Below, piece after piece: positions 1-10,892 of a stretch of DNA of 46,641 nt. Below the pieces are notes generated by a model. The model was not told the DNA's origin and made no database searches. It was given only the letters and a program-made list of their open reading frames with translations. The translations under genes and the position numbers were made by a program. Location of the stretch: NCBI GenBank assembly GCA_009886125.1, contig VFJK01000001.1, positions 1-46,641 of the forward strand, in the 5' to 3' direction. The DNA is from Geobacter sp. (GTDB lineage Bacteria; Desulfobacterota; Desulfuromonadia; Geobacterales; DSM-12255). The stretch's first letter is position 1. Each line of letters starts with the position of its first letter.

Positions 1-777
1 CCTGAGAGCATTCACCCGCTCGTCACGCTGAAGGAGGTACCCTGTGTAGTTGCAGTAATAGTCACTTATGGAGTGGTTCCAGACCTCGGCAATCCGGCTG
101 CAGACCTTGTCGAGAAAGAAACGGTCGTGTGAGACGAGCATGACCGAGTACGGGTACGAGCAGAGATACTCTTCAAGCCAGTTCCTGGCCTCGATATCGA
201 GATGGTTGGTCGGCTCATCCAGCAGCAGGACGTTCGGCCGCTGCAGCAGCAGCTTTGCCAGTGCGATCCGCATCTGCCAGCCGCCGGAGAAAGTGCCGCA
301 GTCCCGTTCCCACTGTTCCGGCAGGAAACCGAGACCGGTCAGGACGACACCGACATCCGCTTCTTTCGTGTAGCCACCTTTGACCCGGAACTCCTCCTGC
401 AGATGTCCGAAGCGGTCAAGAGCAGCCGTATGGCGGGGATCGTTGTGCTCGACAGTCTCCAACTCAAGCGTCAGCGTCCGAAGCTCCTCCTCCATCGCCT
501 GCAGTTCGGAGAGTGCGGAGAGCGCCTCCTCGAACAGGCTTGTGCCGCGGGTGACCAGCCCATCCTGCGGCAGATAGCCGACTGTGGCCCCCTTGGCAAA
601 CTGTAGCTCACCGGAGGAGAGTTCAACCTGCCCGGCGATTATCCGCATGACCGTCGATTTGCCGGCGCCGTTCTCGCCGACAAGGCCGACTCGCTCCCCC
701 TTTTTCAGGTGCCAGGAGATATCAGTAAAAAGAGGTTTCCCGGCAAACTCTTTGGTAATGGATTTCAGATGGAGCAT
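1..777 (-). CDS. ABC-F family ATP-binding protein, N-terminal part (cut by window edge)
   Basis: Reading the minus strand from an ATG at 777 gives 259 codons without a stop, running off the left edge. The protein begins MLHLKSITKEFAGKPLF. Walker A is GENGAGKST (about residues 34-42), the ABC signature is FSGGWQMR (163-170), Walker B is LLLDEPTNHLDIEAR (184-198) and the H-loop is SHDRFF (217-222). No membrane segment is seen, and the EPTNHLD form is typical of soluble ABC-F proteins (Uup/YheS/EttA group), which act on the ribosome. A second ATPase domain should lie beyond the edge. An AAAGGAAT ribosome-binding site precedes the start. The gene is divergent from the RNase E/G gene. Assignment to a particular ABC-F subfamily is not possible from the first half. 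Confidence 0.9.
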   Translation of the reverse strand, partial: MLHLKSITKEFAGKPLFTDISWHLKKGERVGLVGENGAGKSTVMRIIAGQVELSSGELQFAKGATVGYLPQDGLVTRGTSLFEEALSALSELQAMEEELRTLTLELETVEHNDPRHTAALDRFGHLQEEFRVKGGYTKEADVGVVLTGLGFLPEQWERDCGTFSGGWQMRIALAKLLLQRPNVLLLDEPTNHLDIEARNWLEEYLCSYPYSVMLVSHDRFFLDKVCSRIAEVWNHSISDYYCNYTGYLLQRDERVNALR

Positions 778-966
778 GGTATTCCTTTGCAGTTTCAGAT
801 GCCGCATTCTATGGAAACTCATACCTTAAAGTCAATTATCATGGCAGCCCGATTGGATCAAAAGTGCTTTTAAATGTGCAACTGCCAAGAGTTCTGCTAT
901 AGTTTCAAGATTATACGTGACTTATCGCAGCTTGACGCTGCTTATTTAAAAAAAGGATTAAAGAAA

Positions 967-3318
967 ATGCCAAAAAAGATGCTTATCAATGCCCTCCATC
1001 CGGAAGAGTCGCGTGTAGCGATCGTCGATGAGAACGGGCAGCTGGTAGATCTCGACATCGAGATCACCGGCAGTGAACAGATGCGGGGAAATATCTACAA
1101 GGGGATCGTCCTGCGGGTCGAACCGGGCCTCCAGGCTGCCTTCATAGATATCGGACTCAAGAAACCGGCCTTTATCCAGATGGGTGAACTTCATCCGGAC
1201 AACTGGCAGTGGCGCGATGAAGTCCCCGAAGATCAGCGCAAGAGGCGACCGCGCATTCAAGAGGTCCTCCGCCGGGGACAGGAGCTGATCGTCCAGATCG
1301 AAAAGGACGAACGGGACATGAAGGGTGCGGCCGTCACGACCTATATCTCTCTGCCCGGTCGTTACATGGTAGTCATGCCGGGGAGTGATTCGACCGGCAT
1401 CTCCCGCAAGGTCGAAGGCGAAGGCGAGCGCAAGAAAATGAAAGAGCTTGCCGCCGGAATGACCTTCCGTGACGGAGTCGGCTACATCATCCGGACAGAG
1501 GCCATGGGAAAGAGCCTTGAAGAGCTGCAGCACGACCTCGACCAGCTTCTGGCCAAGTATGACGAGATCGTAGAAAAAGGCTTGAAGACCAAGGGCCCGG
1601 CAATCATCTACAAGGAGTTTGCCGTCGTCATCAGGACGATCCGGGACTACTTCACCGCGGATATCGATGAAGTGCTCGTGGACAGCAAAGAGGTCTGCAA
1701 GGAGGCCAAGGCGTTCTTCAAGGAGACGATGCCGAAGTTTGAAAAACGGGTGAAAATGCACCAGGAGAAGCGCCCGATCTTTTCCCGCTACCAGATCGAG
1801 GAGCAGATCGACGGGATCTACGAGAAAAAGGTCCTCCTCAAGTCCGGCGGATCGTTGGTGATAGAGCCGACCGAAGCGCTGGTCTCCATAGATGTCAACT
1901 CCGGAAAATCGACCGGCGAGCGCAACGTCGAGGATACCGCTTTCCGCACCAACATGGAAGCGGTGGACGAAGCTGCCCGGCAGCTGCGACTGCGCGACCT
2001 CGGCGGACTGATCGTCCTCGACCTGATCGACATGCGGGAGATGAAGCATGTCAAGGAGGTCGAGAAGGCCCTGAAAGCGGCCCTGAAGAGCGACAAGGCA
2101 CGGGTCACGGTCGGGCGGATCTCCCAGTTCGGGATGCTCGAGATGTCACGGCAGCGGATCAAACAGACCCTGGAACAGGGGAGCGTCCTTGACTGCCCGC
2201 ACTGTTCCGGTCGCGGGAAAGTCAAGGGTGTCGAGAACATGGCCATCTCCTTTTTACGGAAAGTCCATGCAGCCGCTGCAAAAGGGACTGCTGCGGAGGT
2301 CCGTGGAGAGCTGCCTCTGGAGGTCGCCTACTATCTCCTGAACCGCAAGAAACGCGAGCTTGCCCAGATAGAGAACGATTACGACATCGAAGTGACCGTC
2401 AAAGGCAAACCCTCCTTCCTGATGAACCAGTTGGAGTTGGTGGTGATCAAGCGGGAAAAGCCTACTCACCAGGAGCAGCCGCTGACTCAGGCAGAGCCGG
2501 AGATCACCCCTGTGGCAGCAGTTCCTGAAGTAAAAGCTCTGGAGCCTGAACAGCCACTCGATGACGGCAAGCCGAAGAAAAAGCGGAGAAGCCGGAAAAA
2601 GGCCGAGGGAACCGAGTCTGTCGAGCCGGCAGCAGTTCAGGTCCTTGTTGCTGAAGAGGCCGACGAACCGGACGCTGAAGAATCAGGACTTCAAACAGCC
2701 GGGGAAACCGATGCTGTTGAAGGTACTCCGGAAGAGCACAAGAAAAAGCGACGCAGGAAACGCCGGAAAAAAGGGAAACCCGGTGCTGGTGAGCCTGGTG
2801 TTGCAGAGAGTGCTGAAGAAAGTCCCTCTGACGTCAACATCGAACACGCTGAGAGTGTACTTGAGCCGGGCGTTCAGGATGACATATCTGCCGAGCCCCA
2901 CAAAAAGCGGAAACGCCGCCGTCGCAAGCGCGGCGGGGCAAAAACAGCAGAAGGAGAATCATCATCTGCGGCAGAGATGAGTGACGAAGCTTTCGCTGCT
3001 CCGGCACCGGTAGTTGAAACTGCAGCTGAAGAACCGGCGCCGAAAAAGCCTCGCTCCCGCACACCGCGCAAGAAAGCAGGTGAAACGGCTCTGCTTCCCC
3101 CTTCTGAAAGCACGCCTCCTCCTCTGCCCGCAGCTGTAGCAGAACCTGAAATCGCAAATCCAAAGCGGACCCGCACGAAAAAGGCCGTTGTTGCCGAGGT
3201 TCAGGCTGAAACGGTTTCGGCTCCGGTCGAAACTGCTGCTCCTGAAGCGGAGAAACCGAAGAAGGCAAAAAGCCCGGCAAAAAAGAAAAAGGCTGTCGCA
3301 GGAGATCAGGAGGTGTAG
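967..3318 (+). CDS. rng: Ribonuclease E/G family protein with long basic C-terminal tail
   Basis: The start is taken at 967 because AAAGGATT lies just upstream; an in-frame ATG at 874 would add a poorly supported 31-residue Cys-rich leader. The 783-residue product has an S1-like RNA-binding region (about 40-125), the catalytic DNA-nicking-like domain with Asp309 (SIDVNSGKS) and Asp352 (VLDLIDM) that bind Mg2+ in RNase E, and the CPHC zinc-link at 410-413. The family cuts single-stranded RNA in rRNA maturation and mRNA decay. From about residue 510 the protein becomes a ~270-residue low-complexity tail with at least five Lys/Arg blocks such as KKKRRRKRRKKG, separated by acidic or Pro/Ala-rich stretches. 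Tails of this sort usually bind RNA or scaffold a degradosome. The stop codon lies inside a palindromic repeat (see 3315-3366). Whether it is functionally RNase E or G is not decidable here. Confidence 0.92.
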   Translation: MPKKMLINALHPEESRVAIVDENGQLVDLDIEITGSEQMRGNIYKGIVLRVEPGLQAAFIDIGLKKPAFIQMGELHPDNWQWRDEVPEDQRKRRPRIQEVLRRGQELIVQIEKDERDMKGAAVTTYISLPGRYMVVMPGSDSTGISRKVEGEGERKKMKELAAGMTFRDGVGYIIRTEAMGKSLEELQHDLDQLLAKYDEIVEKGLKTKGPAIIYKEFAVVIRTIRDYFTADIDEVLVDSKEVCKEAKAFFKETMPKFEKRVKMHQEKRPIFSRYQIEEQIDGIYEKKVLLKSGGSLVIEPTEALVSIDVNSGKSTGERNVEDTAFRTNMEAVDEAARQLRLRDLGGLIVLDLIDMREMKHVKEVEKALKAALKSDKARVTVGRISQFGMLEMSRQRIKQTLEQGSVLDCPHCSGRGKVKGVENMAISFLRKVHAAAAKGTAAEVRGELPLEVAYYLLNRKKRELAQIENDYDIEVTVKGKPSFLMNQLELVVIKREKPTHQEQPLTQAEPEITPVAAVPEVKALEPEQPLDDGKPKKKRRSRKKAEGTESVEPAAVQVLVAEEADEPDAEESGLQTAGETDAVEGTPEEHKKKRRRKRRKKGKPGAGEPGVAESAEESPSDVNIEHAESVLEPGVQDDISAEPHKKRKRRRRKRGGAKTAEGESSSAAEMSDEAFAAPAPVVETAAEEPAPKKPRSRTPRKKAGETALLPPSESTPPPLPAAVAEPEIANPKRTRTKKAVVAEVQAETVSAPVETAAPEAEKPKKAKSPAKKKKAVAGDQEV

Positions 3319-3366
3319 GGGCGACGCATGCGTCGCCCGATTGGGCGAGTCATGACTCGCCCCTAC
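3315..3366. repeat. REP-like double palindrome
   Basis: Two perfect 20-bp palindromes, 3319-3338 (GGGCGACGCATGCGTCGCCC) and 3343-3362 (GGGCGAGTCATGACTCGCCC), are separated by GATT. The outer ends GTAGGGGCGA and TCGCCCCTAC are themselves inverted, so the whole 52 bp is one nested inverted repeat. The left arm includes the TAG stop of the RNase E/G gene. This is the layout of paired REP elements (BIMEs). No REP transposase gene is in the window. Confidence 0.75.
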
Positions 3367-3398
3367 GATTGACATGCTTAACAGCAGGCACGATAATT

Positions 3399-3434
3399 GG
3401 GCGCGACCTTTTTGAATAAAGGCCGCGCCTTTTT
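3399..3434 (+). terminator. Rho-independent terminator after RNase E/G gene
   Basis: GGCGCGACCTTT pairs with AAAGGCCGCGCC (one mismatch) around a short TTGAAT-type loop and is followed by TTTTTG. It sits about 80 bp beyond the stop codon of the RNase gene. Confidence 0.75.
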
Positions 3435-3501
3435 GTTGCTTAACAATCACTCACCCCGCACAATATCCTCAAACTTTTTTTCGATATCATGGAAAATTTT
3501 G

Positions 3502-3530
3502 TTGCCTGAACCTGAGCCAGAATATATCTT
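3502..3530 (+). promoter_or_regulatory. Candidate sigma-70 promoter for scoAB
   Basis: TTGCCT (3502-3507), a 17-bp spacer and TATCTT (3525-3530) lie about 65 bp before the scoA start. Both boxes match at four of six positions, so this is a weak prediction. Confidence 0.3.
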
Positions 3531-3596
3531 CGAAAAATAAAACAGTGTCATCAAAAAGAGCACCACCCTGCTTTGAGTCAATACATGGAGGAACGA

Positions 3597-4292
3597 ATGA
3601 TCTGCAACTCGGTACAAGAAGCGCTGGCCGGCATCCCAGACGGCGCCACCCTCATGGTCGGCGGATTCGGTCTGGTCGGTATCCCGGAAAACCTTATCTT
3701 GGGTCTGCGCGAGACCGGAGTAAAGAATCTGACTGTCATCTCGAACAACTGCGGTGTCGATGACTGGGGACTGGGACTGTTGCTGGAGAACCGGCAGATA
3801 CACAAGATGGTCGCCTCCTATGTCGGTGAGAACAAGGAGTTCGAACGGCAGTACCTCTCCGGCGAGCTCGAAGTAGAGCTGGTGCCGCAGGGGACGCTGG
3901 CCGAGCGGATCAGAGCGGGCGGAGCCGGGATACCGGGATTCTACACACCGGCCGGCGTCGGCACGCCCATAGCTGAAGGACGGGAGACACGGATTTTCGA
4001 CGGGAAAGAGTACCTGCTCGAACTCGGTTTGAAGGCCGACTTCTCCCTGGTCAAAGCATGGCGCGGCGACGGACTGGGGAACCTTCAGTACCGCCGGACC
4101 GCACAGAACTTCAACCCGATGATGGCCGCCGCCGGCAAAGTGACGATCGCTGAAGTCGAGGTCATGGCAGGGGTCGGCGAACTCGAACCGGAAGCTGTCC
4201 ATACGCCGAGTATCTATGTCCAGAGGATCATCTGCTGTGACAAGCATGAAAAGCGGATCGAGCGGCGCACCGTATGCAAAGGGGAGGCATGA
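3597..4292 (+). CDS. scoA: 3-oxoacid (succinyl-CoA:acetoacetate) CoA-transferase subunit A
   Basis: This 231-residue protein starts at 3597, five bases after GGAGG; an upstream in-frame ATG lacks such a site. It has the glycine-rich front of family I CoA-transferases ([17 protein letters not shown]), the [13 protein letters not shown] segment, and a [13 protein letters not shown] loop, and its length is close to known ScoA proteins. Together with ScoB it would move CoA from succinyl-CoA to acetoacetate, releasing acetoacetyl-CoA for thiolysis. The ScoB start lies one base beyond its stop, so the two are one transcription unit. Placement beside sucAB, whose complex makes succinyl-CoA, fits that reaction. 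The acceptor could instead be another short-chain acid such as acetate or butyrate. Confidence 0.9.
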   Translation: MICNSVQEALAGIPDGATLMVGGFGLVGIPENLILGLRETGVKNLTVISNNCGVDDWGLGLLLENRQIHKMVASYVGENKEFERQYLSGELEVELVPQGTLAERIRAGGAGIPGFYTPAGVGTPIAEGRETRIFDGKEYLLELGLKADFSLVKAWRGDGLGNLQYRRTAQNFNPMMAAAGKVTIAEVEVMAGVGELEPEAVHTPSIYVQRIICCDKHEKRIERRTVCKGEA

Positions 4293-4293
4293 C

Positions 4294-4938
4294 ATGGCCT
4301 GGACACGTGAAGAGATCGCCCAACGGGCCTCGCAGGAGATACATGACGGCTTCTATGTGAACCTCGGGATCGGTATGCCGACCCTGGTGGCAAATTTTAT
4401 CCCCAAAGGGGTGCAGGTCGTGCTGCAATCTGAAAACGGTCTGCTCGGCATCGGCCCCTATCCGACGGAAGCAGAGCTCGATCCCGACCTGATCAATGCC
4501 GGCAAGGAGACGATCACCATGATCCCGGGCGCAGCCCTGTTCAGCAGTGCCGAATCCTTCGCCATGATCCGCGGCGGCCATATCGATCTGGCCATCCTCG
4601 GCGGCATGGAGGTCTCGGCCGGCGGCGACCTGGCAAACTGGGTCATACCGGGCAAGATGGTCAAGGGTATGGGCGGGGCGATGGACCTGGTGCACGGGGC
4701 CAAACGGATCGTCGTCATCATGGACCATGTCAACAAACAGGGGGAATCGAAGATCCTCAACAGCTGCACCCTGCCACTCACCGGCAAAGGGGTCGTCAAC
4801 CGGATCATCACCGACCGGGCTGTGCTTGATGTCACTCAGGACGGACTGCTGCTGGTCGAGGTAGCTCCGGGGCATACGGTCGAAGAGATCAAGGCATGCA
4901 CCGAACCGCGCATCTCTGTAGCAGCGGGACTTGCATAG
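4294..4938 (+). CDS. scoB: 3-oxoacid (succinyl-CoA:acetoacetate) CoA-transferase subunit B
   Basis: This 214-residue protein starts at 4294 behind GGGGAGG. It opens [16 protein letters not shown] and has the [13 protein letters not shown] segment and the [11 protein letters not shown] motif, whose glutamate forms the enzyme-CoA thioester in family I CoA-transferases. Later blocks ([39 protein letters not shown]) are typical of ScoB/AtoA. It pairs with ScoA to form the active enzyme. A longer reading from 4216 would overlap scoA by about 75 bases and has no ribosome-binding site. The gene is followed after nine bases by the start of a bdhA remnant, suggesting the original operon was scoA-scoB-bdhA. 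Confidence 0.92.
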   Translation: MAWTREEIAQRASQEIHDGFYVNLGIGMPTLVANFIPKGVQVVLQSENGLLGIGPYPTEAELDPDLINAGKETITMIPGAALFSSAESFAMIRGGHIDLAILGGMEVSAGGDLANWVIPGKMVKGMGGAMDLVHGAKRIVVIMDHVNKQGESKILNSCTLPLTGKGVVNRIITDRAVLDVTQDGLLLVEVAPGHTVEEIKACTEPRISVAAGLA

Positions 4939-4947
4939 GAGGCATCA

Positions 4948-5019
4948 ATGCTCAAGGGTAAACCTGCACAGATCACCGGCACCGCCATCCCGGTCGACGG
5001 AGGCTGGACAGCCCGGTAA
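4948..5019 (+). pseudogene. 3-hydroxybutyrate dehydrogenase remnant (internal deletion)
   Basis: A 23-codon reading frame begins at ATG 4948, preceded by TAGGAGG, and encodes MLKGK followed by PAQITGTAIPVDGGWTAR. The first five residues match the usual start of BdhA-type short-chain dehydrogenases (MLKGKxALVTG...), and the remainder matches their C-terminus (QITGTxxxVDGGWTA). About 235 residues in between, including the nucleotide-binding and Ser-Tyr-Lys catalytic regions, are absent, yet the frame is kept. I read it as an in-frame internal deletion of a bdhA gene that once ended the scoAB operon. The product cannot be a dehydrogenase. A functional micropeptide is possible but has no support. 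Confidence 0.75.
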
Positions 5020-5025
5020 CAGTCG

Positions 5026-5053
5026 TTGCGCCTGTCATCAACTCTGCTATACT
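5026..5053 (+). promoter_or_regulatory. Sigma-70 promoter with extended -10 for sucA
   Basis: TTGCGC (5026-5031), a 16-bp spacer and TATACT (5048-5053) preceded by TGC give an extended -10 promoter. Transcription would start near 5060, about 25 bases before sucA, so sucAB need not depend on the scoAB promoter. Confidence 0.5.
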
Positions 5054-5084
5054 TTAGCGACATTTGCGTTAAAGTGAGGGCTTG

Positions 5085-7754
<2,670 letters not shown>

Positions 7755-7780
7755 ACCGCAAAGATTTTATTGGAGGTTGT

Positions 7781-8965
7781 ATGGAAATAAAAGTACCCTC
7801 TGTCGGCGAATCTGTTGTCGAGGCACTTGTCGGGAAATGGCTGAAAAACAGCGGCGATCAGGTCGTAAAGGACGAGATCATCTGCGAGCTGGAGACTGAC
7901 AAGATTACCTTTACCCTTCAGGCCGATGCTGCCGGAGTGCTGAAACAGCTCGTTGCTGAAGGGGAGACAGTCAAGATCGGCACGACCATAGGTACGATCG
8001 AAGAAAATGGCAAAACCGTCCCTCCCCCTGCTCCGACAGCATCACCAGAACCGGCACACCCTGCTTCTCCTGCTGCGCGGAAACTGGCTGCAGAGAAGGG
8101 GATCGATCTTGCCACTGTCAAAGGGAGCGGAAAAGGCGGGCGGATAACACCGGTGGATCTGGCAGGAAAGGCTGAGGTTAAGGTTGAGGAAGATCTTTCT
8201 CCGCCAGTGGTTCGTTCTGAAGAGCCTACACCGTATGCAGTGTCTCGAAGTACCCCACAGCAGGACGACAGAACCAGGCGCGTTCACATGTCCCCGATCA
8301 GGAAGAGGATCGCGGAGCGTCTCCTAGCAGCCAGGCAGCAGACAGCGATGCTGACGACCTTCAATGAGGCTGACATGAGCCGCATCATCGAACTCCGCAG
8401 TCGGCACAAGGAGCAGATGAAGGAGCGCCACGGCATCCCCCTCGGCTTCATGTCGTTCTTTGTCAAGAGCTGCTGCGAGGCGCTGCGGGAGTTCCCGGCA
8501 GTCAATGCGCGTATTGATGCTGAAGATATCGTCTTCAATGACTACTATGACATCGGCATTGCCATCGGTGCCGAGAAAGGACTGGTAGTGCCGGTGCTGC
8601 GCGATGCGGACCGGCTTCACTTCTGGGAGATAGAGAAGGGGATCGCCGATTTTTCACTGAAGATCAAGGAGAACAAGATCGCCATAAGCGACCTCGAAGG
8701 AGGGACGTTTACGATCAGCAACGGCGGGGTCTACGGTTCGATGCTCTCCACACCGATCATCAACCCTCCCCAGAGCGCGGTCCTCGGGATGCACGCGATA
8801 CAGGAGAGAGCAGTTGTCAGAAGAGGTGAGATCGTCATCAGGCCGATGATGTACCTTGCCCTCTCCTACGACCACCGGCTGATCGACGGCAGAGTAGCGG
8901 TGCAGTTCCTGAAGAGGGTTAAGGAACTTCTTGAGGAGCCGGAAGAGCTGTTTCTGGAGGGGTAA
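7781..8965 (+). CDS. sucB: Dihydrolipoamide succinyltransferase (2-oxoglutarate dehydrogenase E2)
   Basis: This 394-residue protein starts at 7781 after TGGAGG. It has one lipoyl domain with Lys41 in ETDKI as the attachment site, an Ala/Pro-rich linker, a peripheral-subunit-binding domain ([22 protein letters not shown], about 97-130), and a catalytic domain beginning [11 protein letters not shown]. The active-site motif [10 protein letters not shown] carries the His and Asp of the acyltransferase family. It transfers the succinyl group from E1-bound thiamine to CoA. E3 would be supplied by lpd at 10893. In this window sucB and lpd are separated by a toxin-antitoxin pair and a phosphoesterase, which looks like an insertion in the ancestral operon. 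Confidence 0.96.
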   Translation: MEIKVPSVGESVVEALVGKWLKNSGDQVVKDEIICELETDKITFTLQADAAGVLKQLVAEGETVKIGTTIGTIEENGKTVPPPAPTASPEPAHPASPAARKLAAEKGIDLATVKGSGKGGRITPVDLAGKAEVKVEEDLSPPVVRSEEPTPYAVSRSTPQQDDRTRRVHMSPIRKRIAERLLAARQQTAMLTTFNEADMSRIIELRSRHKEQMKERHGIPLGFMSFFVKSCCEALREFPAVNARIDAEDIVFNDYYDIGIAIGAEKGLVVPVLRDADRLHFWEIEKGIADFSLKIKENKIAISDLEGGTFTISNGGVYGSMLSTPIINPPQSAVLGMHAIQERAVVRRGEIVIRPMMYLALSYDHRLIDGRVAVQFLKRVKELLEEPEELFLEG

Positions 8966-8984
8966 GGGATGTGACTTTTGCTTC

Positions 8985-9033
8985 TTGACTAAGGCATACG
9001 TTAAATGCATATTAAGTCACATGAAATATGCAT
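8985..9033 (+). promoter_or_regulatory. vapBC promoter with inverted-repeat operator
   Basis: TTGACT (8985-8990), a 17-bp spacer and CATATT (9008-9013) form a promoter. The -10 overlaps the left arm of a perfect 9-bp inverted repeat, ATGCATATT (9005-9013) and AATATGCAT (9025-9033), with 11 bp between. Ribbon-helix-helix antitoxins such as VapB bind sites of this kind, so autorepression is likely. Confidence 0.55.
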
Positions 9034-9048
9034 ACAGGAGATTGCCCC

Positions 9049-9246
9049 ATGAGGACTACGCTTAATATCGAAGATGCCTTGATAGAAAAAGCCGCGAAAT
9101 TGACCGGCATTACCGAGAAGACATCACTTGTCAGGCTCGGATTACAAGCGCTCATTGCCAGAGAAAGCTCGAAACGACTTGCCGGATTGGGCGGAAGTGA
9201 AAAAACTCTTAAGATGATCCCCCGACGAAGATCAGAGGGGATCTAA
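9049..9246 (+). CDS. vapB: VapB-type antitoxin
   Basis: A 65-residue protein starts at 9049, eight bases after AGGAG. The N-terminal MRTTLNIEDALIEKAAKLTG is the DNA-binding strand and first helix of the ribbon-helix-helix DUF2191 type, and the C-terminal part ending MIPRRRSEGI would wrap the toxin. It should neutralise VapC and repress its own promoter through the 9005-9033 palindrome. The vapC ATG follows one base after its stop, so the two proteins are made together. Confidence 0.85.
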   Translation: MRTTLNIEDALIEKAAKLTGITEKTSLVRLGLQALIARESSKRLAGLGGSEKTLKMIPRRRSEGI

Positions 9247-9247
9247 A

Positions 9248-9604
9248 ATGATTCTAGTGGACACGTCTGTCTGGATTGAGCACTTTCGCTCCGGCAGCAT
9301 TGAACTTGGAACTCTTCTGAATGAAGGGACCGTGGCCTGTCACCCATTCATTATCGGCGAACTGGCCTGCGGAAACCTGAAAAACAGGGTTGAGATACTC
9401 TCGCTGCTTAAAGAGCTTCCCATGGCATGCTGCGCCGAGGATGACGAGGTTATTCAATTCATCAATGACCACAAGCTTATGGGGAAAGGGCTGGGGTATA
9501 TTGACATTCATCTGCTCATGTCTGCCCTGCTGACCAGAATACCGCTCTGGACAATCGATAAGCGGCTGCATGAGATTTCTCTGGCACTGCTGCCGATGCA
9601 TTGA
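9248..9604 (+). CDS. vapC: VapC-type PIN-domain ribonuclease toxin
   Basis: This 118-residue protein has the PIN-domain acidic residues Asp5 (ILVDTSVWI), Glu38 (IIGELACG), Asp86 (GYIDIHLL) and Asp104 (WTIDKRLHE), which bind the metal ions of the nuclease site. VapC toxins cleave tRNA or rRNA and stop translation. The active site looks intact. With VapB it forms a type II toxin-antitoxin module sitting between sucB and a phosphoesterase gene. Confidence 0.9.
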   Translation: MILVDTSVWIEHFRSGSIELGTLLNEGTVACHPFIIGELACGNLKNRVEILSLLKELPMACCAEDDEVIQFINDHKLMGKGLGYIDIHLLMSALLTRIPLWTIDKRLHEISLALLPMH

Positions 9605-9688
9605 AGAGAAAGGAATTGGTGGAAAAGCCGGGAGAGATATCGCTGGGAGGGCAAACCCAATCCAAACCCGGAAATCATCTGAATTTAT

Positions 9689-9702
9689 GCGGTTCAAACC
9701 GC
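9689..9702. other. Small hairpin followed by AT-rich run
   Basis: GCGGT pairs with ACCGC around TCAA and is followed by a run of A and T up to about 9722. It may be a weak terminator for vapBC or part of the phosphoesterase promoter. Confidence 0.3.
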
Positions 9703-9747
9703 AAATTTTATATATATTTTTCGTATGAACCAAACGGGACACTGCGC

Positions 9748-10815
9748 ATGGGAACTCAAACCAATCTGAATCACCATCGTAAGGAGATGCTTTTGAATTC
9801 GTGGATATTGTGTGTCCTGATCCTGCTTATCGGCGCAGTTTTCCCTACATGGGCGAACGAAACGCCGCAGACCTGGTCATTTGTGGTCATGGGTGATACC
9901 CGTGACAAGATCACTGCCACTGCTACCGGCATCAGTCCTGACCTTCATCGTCTGGCAACGGCCATTGCCATGGAACATCCTGATCTTGTCATCCATACCG
10001 GAGACCTGACAAACGGCTATTTCACCGACACGGATTCACCAATGCACGGCAGGTTTGTTGAGATGTTCCGGAACTGGAAAACCGCGGTACAGCCGATCTA
10101 TGACTACCGTACCGGAAAAGGGACGCCGATCTATCCGGTGCGCGGCAACCATGAGGACGGAAAACTGGTGACCGACTCCAGGCTGAAGAAAGCCTATTCC
10201 GAAGAGTTTGCCACGATGATGCCCCAGAATGGGCCCCCTCAGGAAAAGGGGCTGACCTACAGCCTCACACACAAAGGAGCACAATTCATTGCCCTTGATG
10301 GCTATAACAGGAAGAATCTGGCGATCGTGCGGGGTTATGTGGATCAGGAGTGGCTCGACTCGACCTTTGCCAGCTACAGGCAGCCGTTCACCTTTGCTTT
10401 TTCCCATACGCCCGCTTTCAAGGTCGGCACTTCTCACAAATCACCCTTTCCCGATTTATACTCCCATACCGGCAGTCGGGACACTCTCTGGAAAAGCTTT
10501 AAGCAGGGAGGGACTCTGGCGTATTTCTGCGGCCACATCCACCTCTACTGCCGCGGCACGGTCGATGGCATAGAGCAGGTGGTGGTTGGAGCCGGCGGAG
10601 CGGATACGGTCGCCTATGATGCCGGCAATGTCGATGAGCGCCTCACCATGCATTATCCGGCCGCGCAGATGGCTGCTGCCGACGTCTGGACCGGCTATCT
10701 CGTCATGACCGTCGATGAACGTGCAAAAAAGGTTACCGGTGTGCAGAAGCTCTGGAATGCTCAGAAGGGGCTCTGGGTACGCGGAGATGTTTTTACTCTG
10801 CATCTGCCACGCTGA
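9748..10815 (+). CDS. Exported calcineurin-like metallophosphoesterase
   Basis: The conserved metal-binding blocks of the calcineurin-like family are in order: VVMGDTRD, HTGDLTNG, RGNHED, FSHTPAF and CGHIHLY. The hydrophobic stretch WILCVLILLIGAVFPTWA followed by NETPQ looks like a Sec signal peptide with cleavage after TWA, so the enzyme should act in the periplasm. The substrate is not evident. The start is uncertain: ATG 9748 gives a basic HHRK n-region before the hydrophobic core, while TTG 9793 has a perfect AAGGAG six bases upstream but no basic n-region. A much longer reading from 9601 is not credible. It stands between vapBC and lpd. Confidence 0.8.
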   Translation: MGTQTNLNHHRKEMLLNSWILCVLILLIGAVFPTWANETPQTWSFVVMGDTRDKITATATGISPDLHRLATAIAMEHPDLVIHTGDLTNGYFTDTDSPMHGRFVEMFRNWKTAVQPIYDYRTGKGTPIYPVRGNHEDGKLVTDSRLKKAYSEEFATMMPQNGPPQEKGLTYSLTHKGAQFIALDGYNRKNLAIVRGYVDQEWLDSTFASYRQPFTFAFSHTPAFKVGTSHKSPFPDLYSHTGSRDTLWKSFKQGGTLAYFCGHIHLYCRGTVDGIEQVVVGAGGADTVAYDAGNVDERLTMHYPAAQMAAADVWTGYLVMTVDERAKKVTGVQKLWNAQKGLWVRGDVFTLHLPR

Positions 10816-10892
10816 GTCAATCAGCACGTAAAGGCAGATCTTTTCAAAATCAGGACAAAACATTTGAACCGGTTACATGAGGAGAGCTGATA

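Noticed and set aside
1-829. Several plus-strand reading frames at the left edge
   Set aside because: They oppose the ABC-F ATPase on the minus strand, which has all nucleotide-binding motifs but no start-to-stop frame because it runs off the edge.
958-2049. 363-codon minus-strand reading frame
   Set aside because: It is antisense to the RNase E/G catalytic domain and has no motif or ribosome-binding site.
3447-4295. 282-codon minus-strand reading frame opposite scoA
   Set aside because: The plus strand encodes a convincing CoA-transferase subunit, and the minus product matches nothing.
9601-9747. N-terminal extension of the phosphoesterase
   Set aside because: It would precede the signal peptide with ~49 hydrophilic residues and crosses an A/T-rich hairpin region; later starts fit export better.
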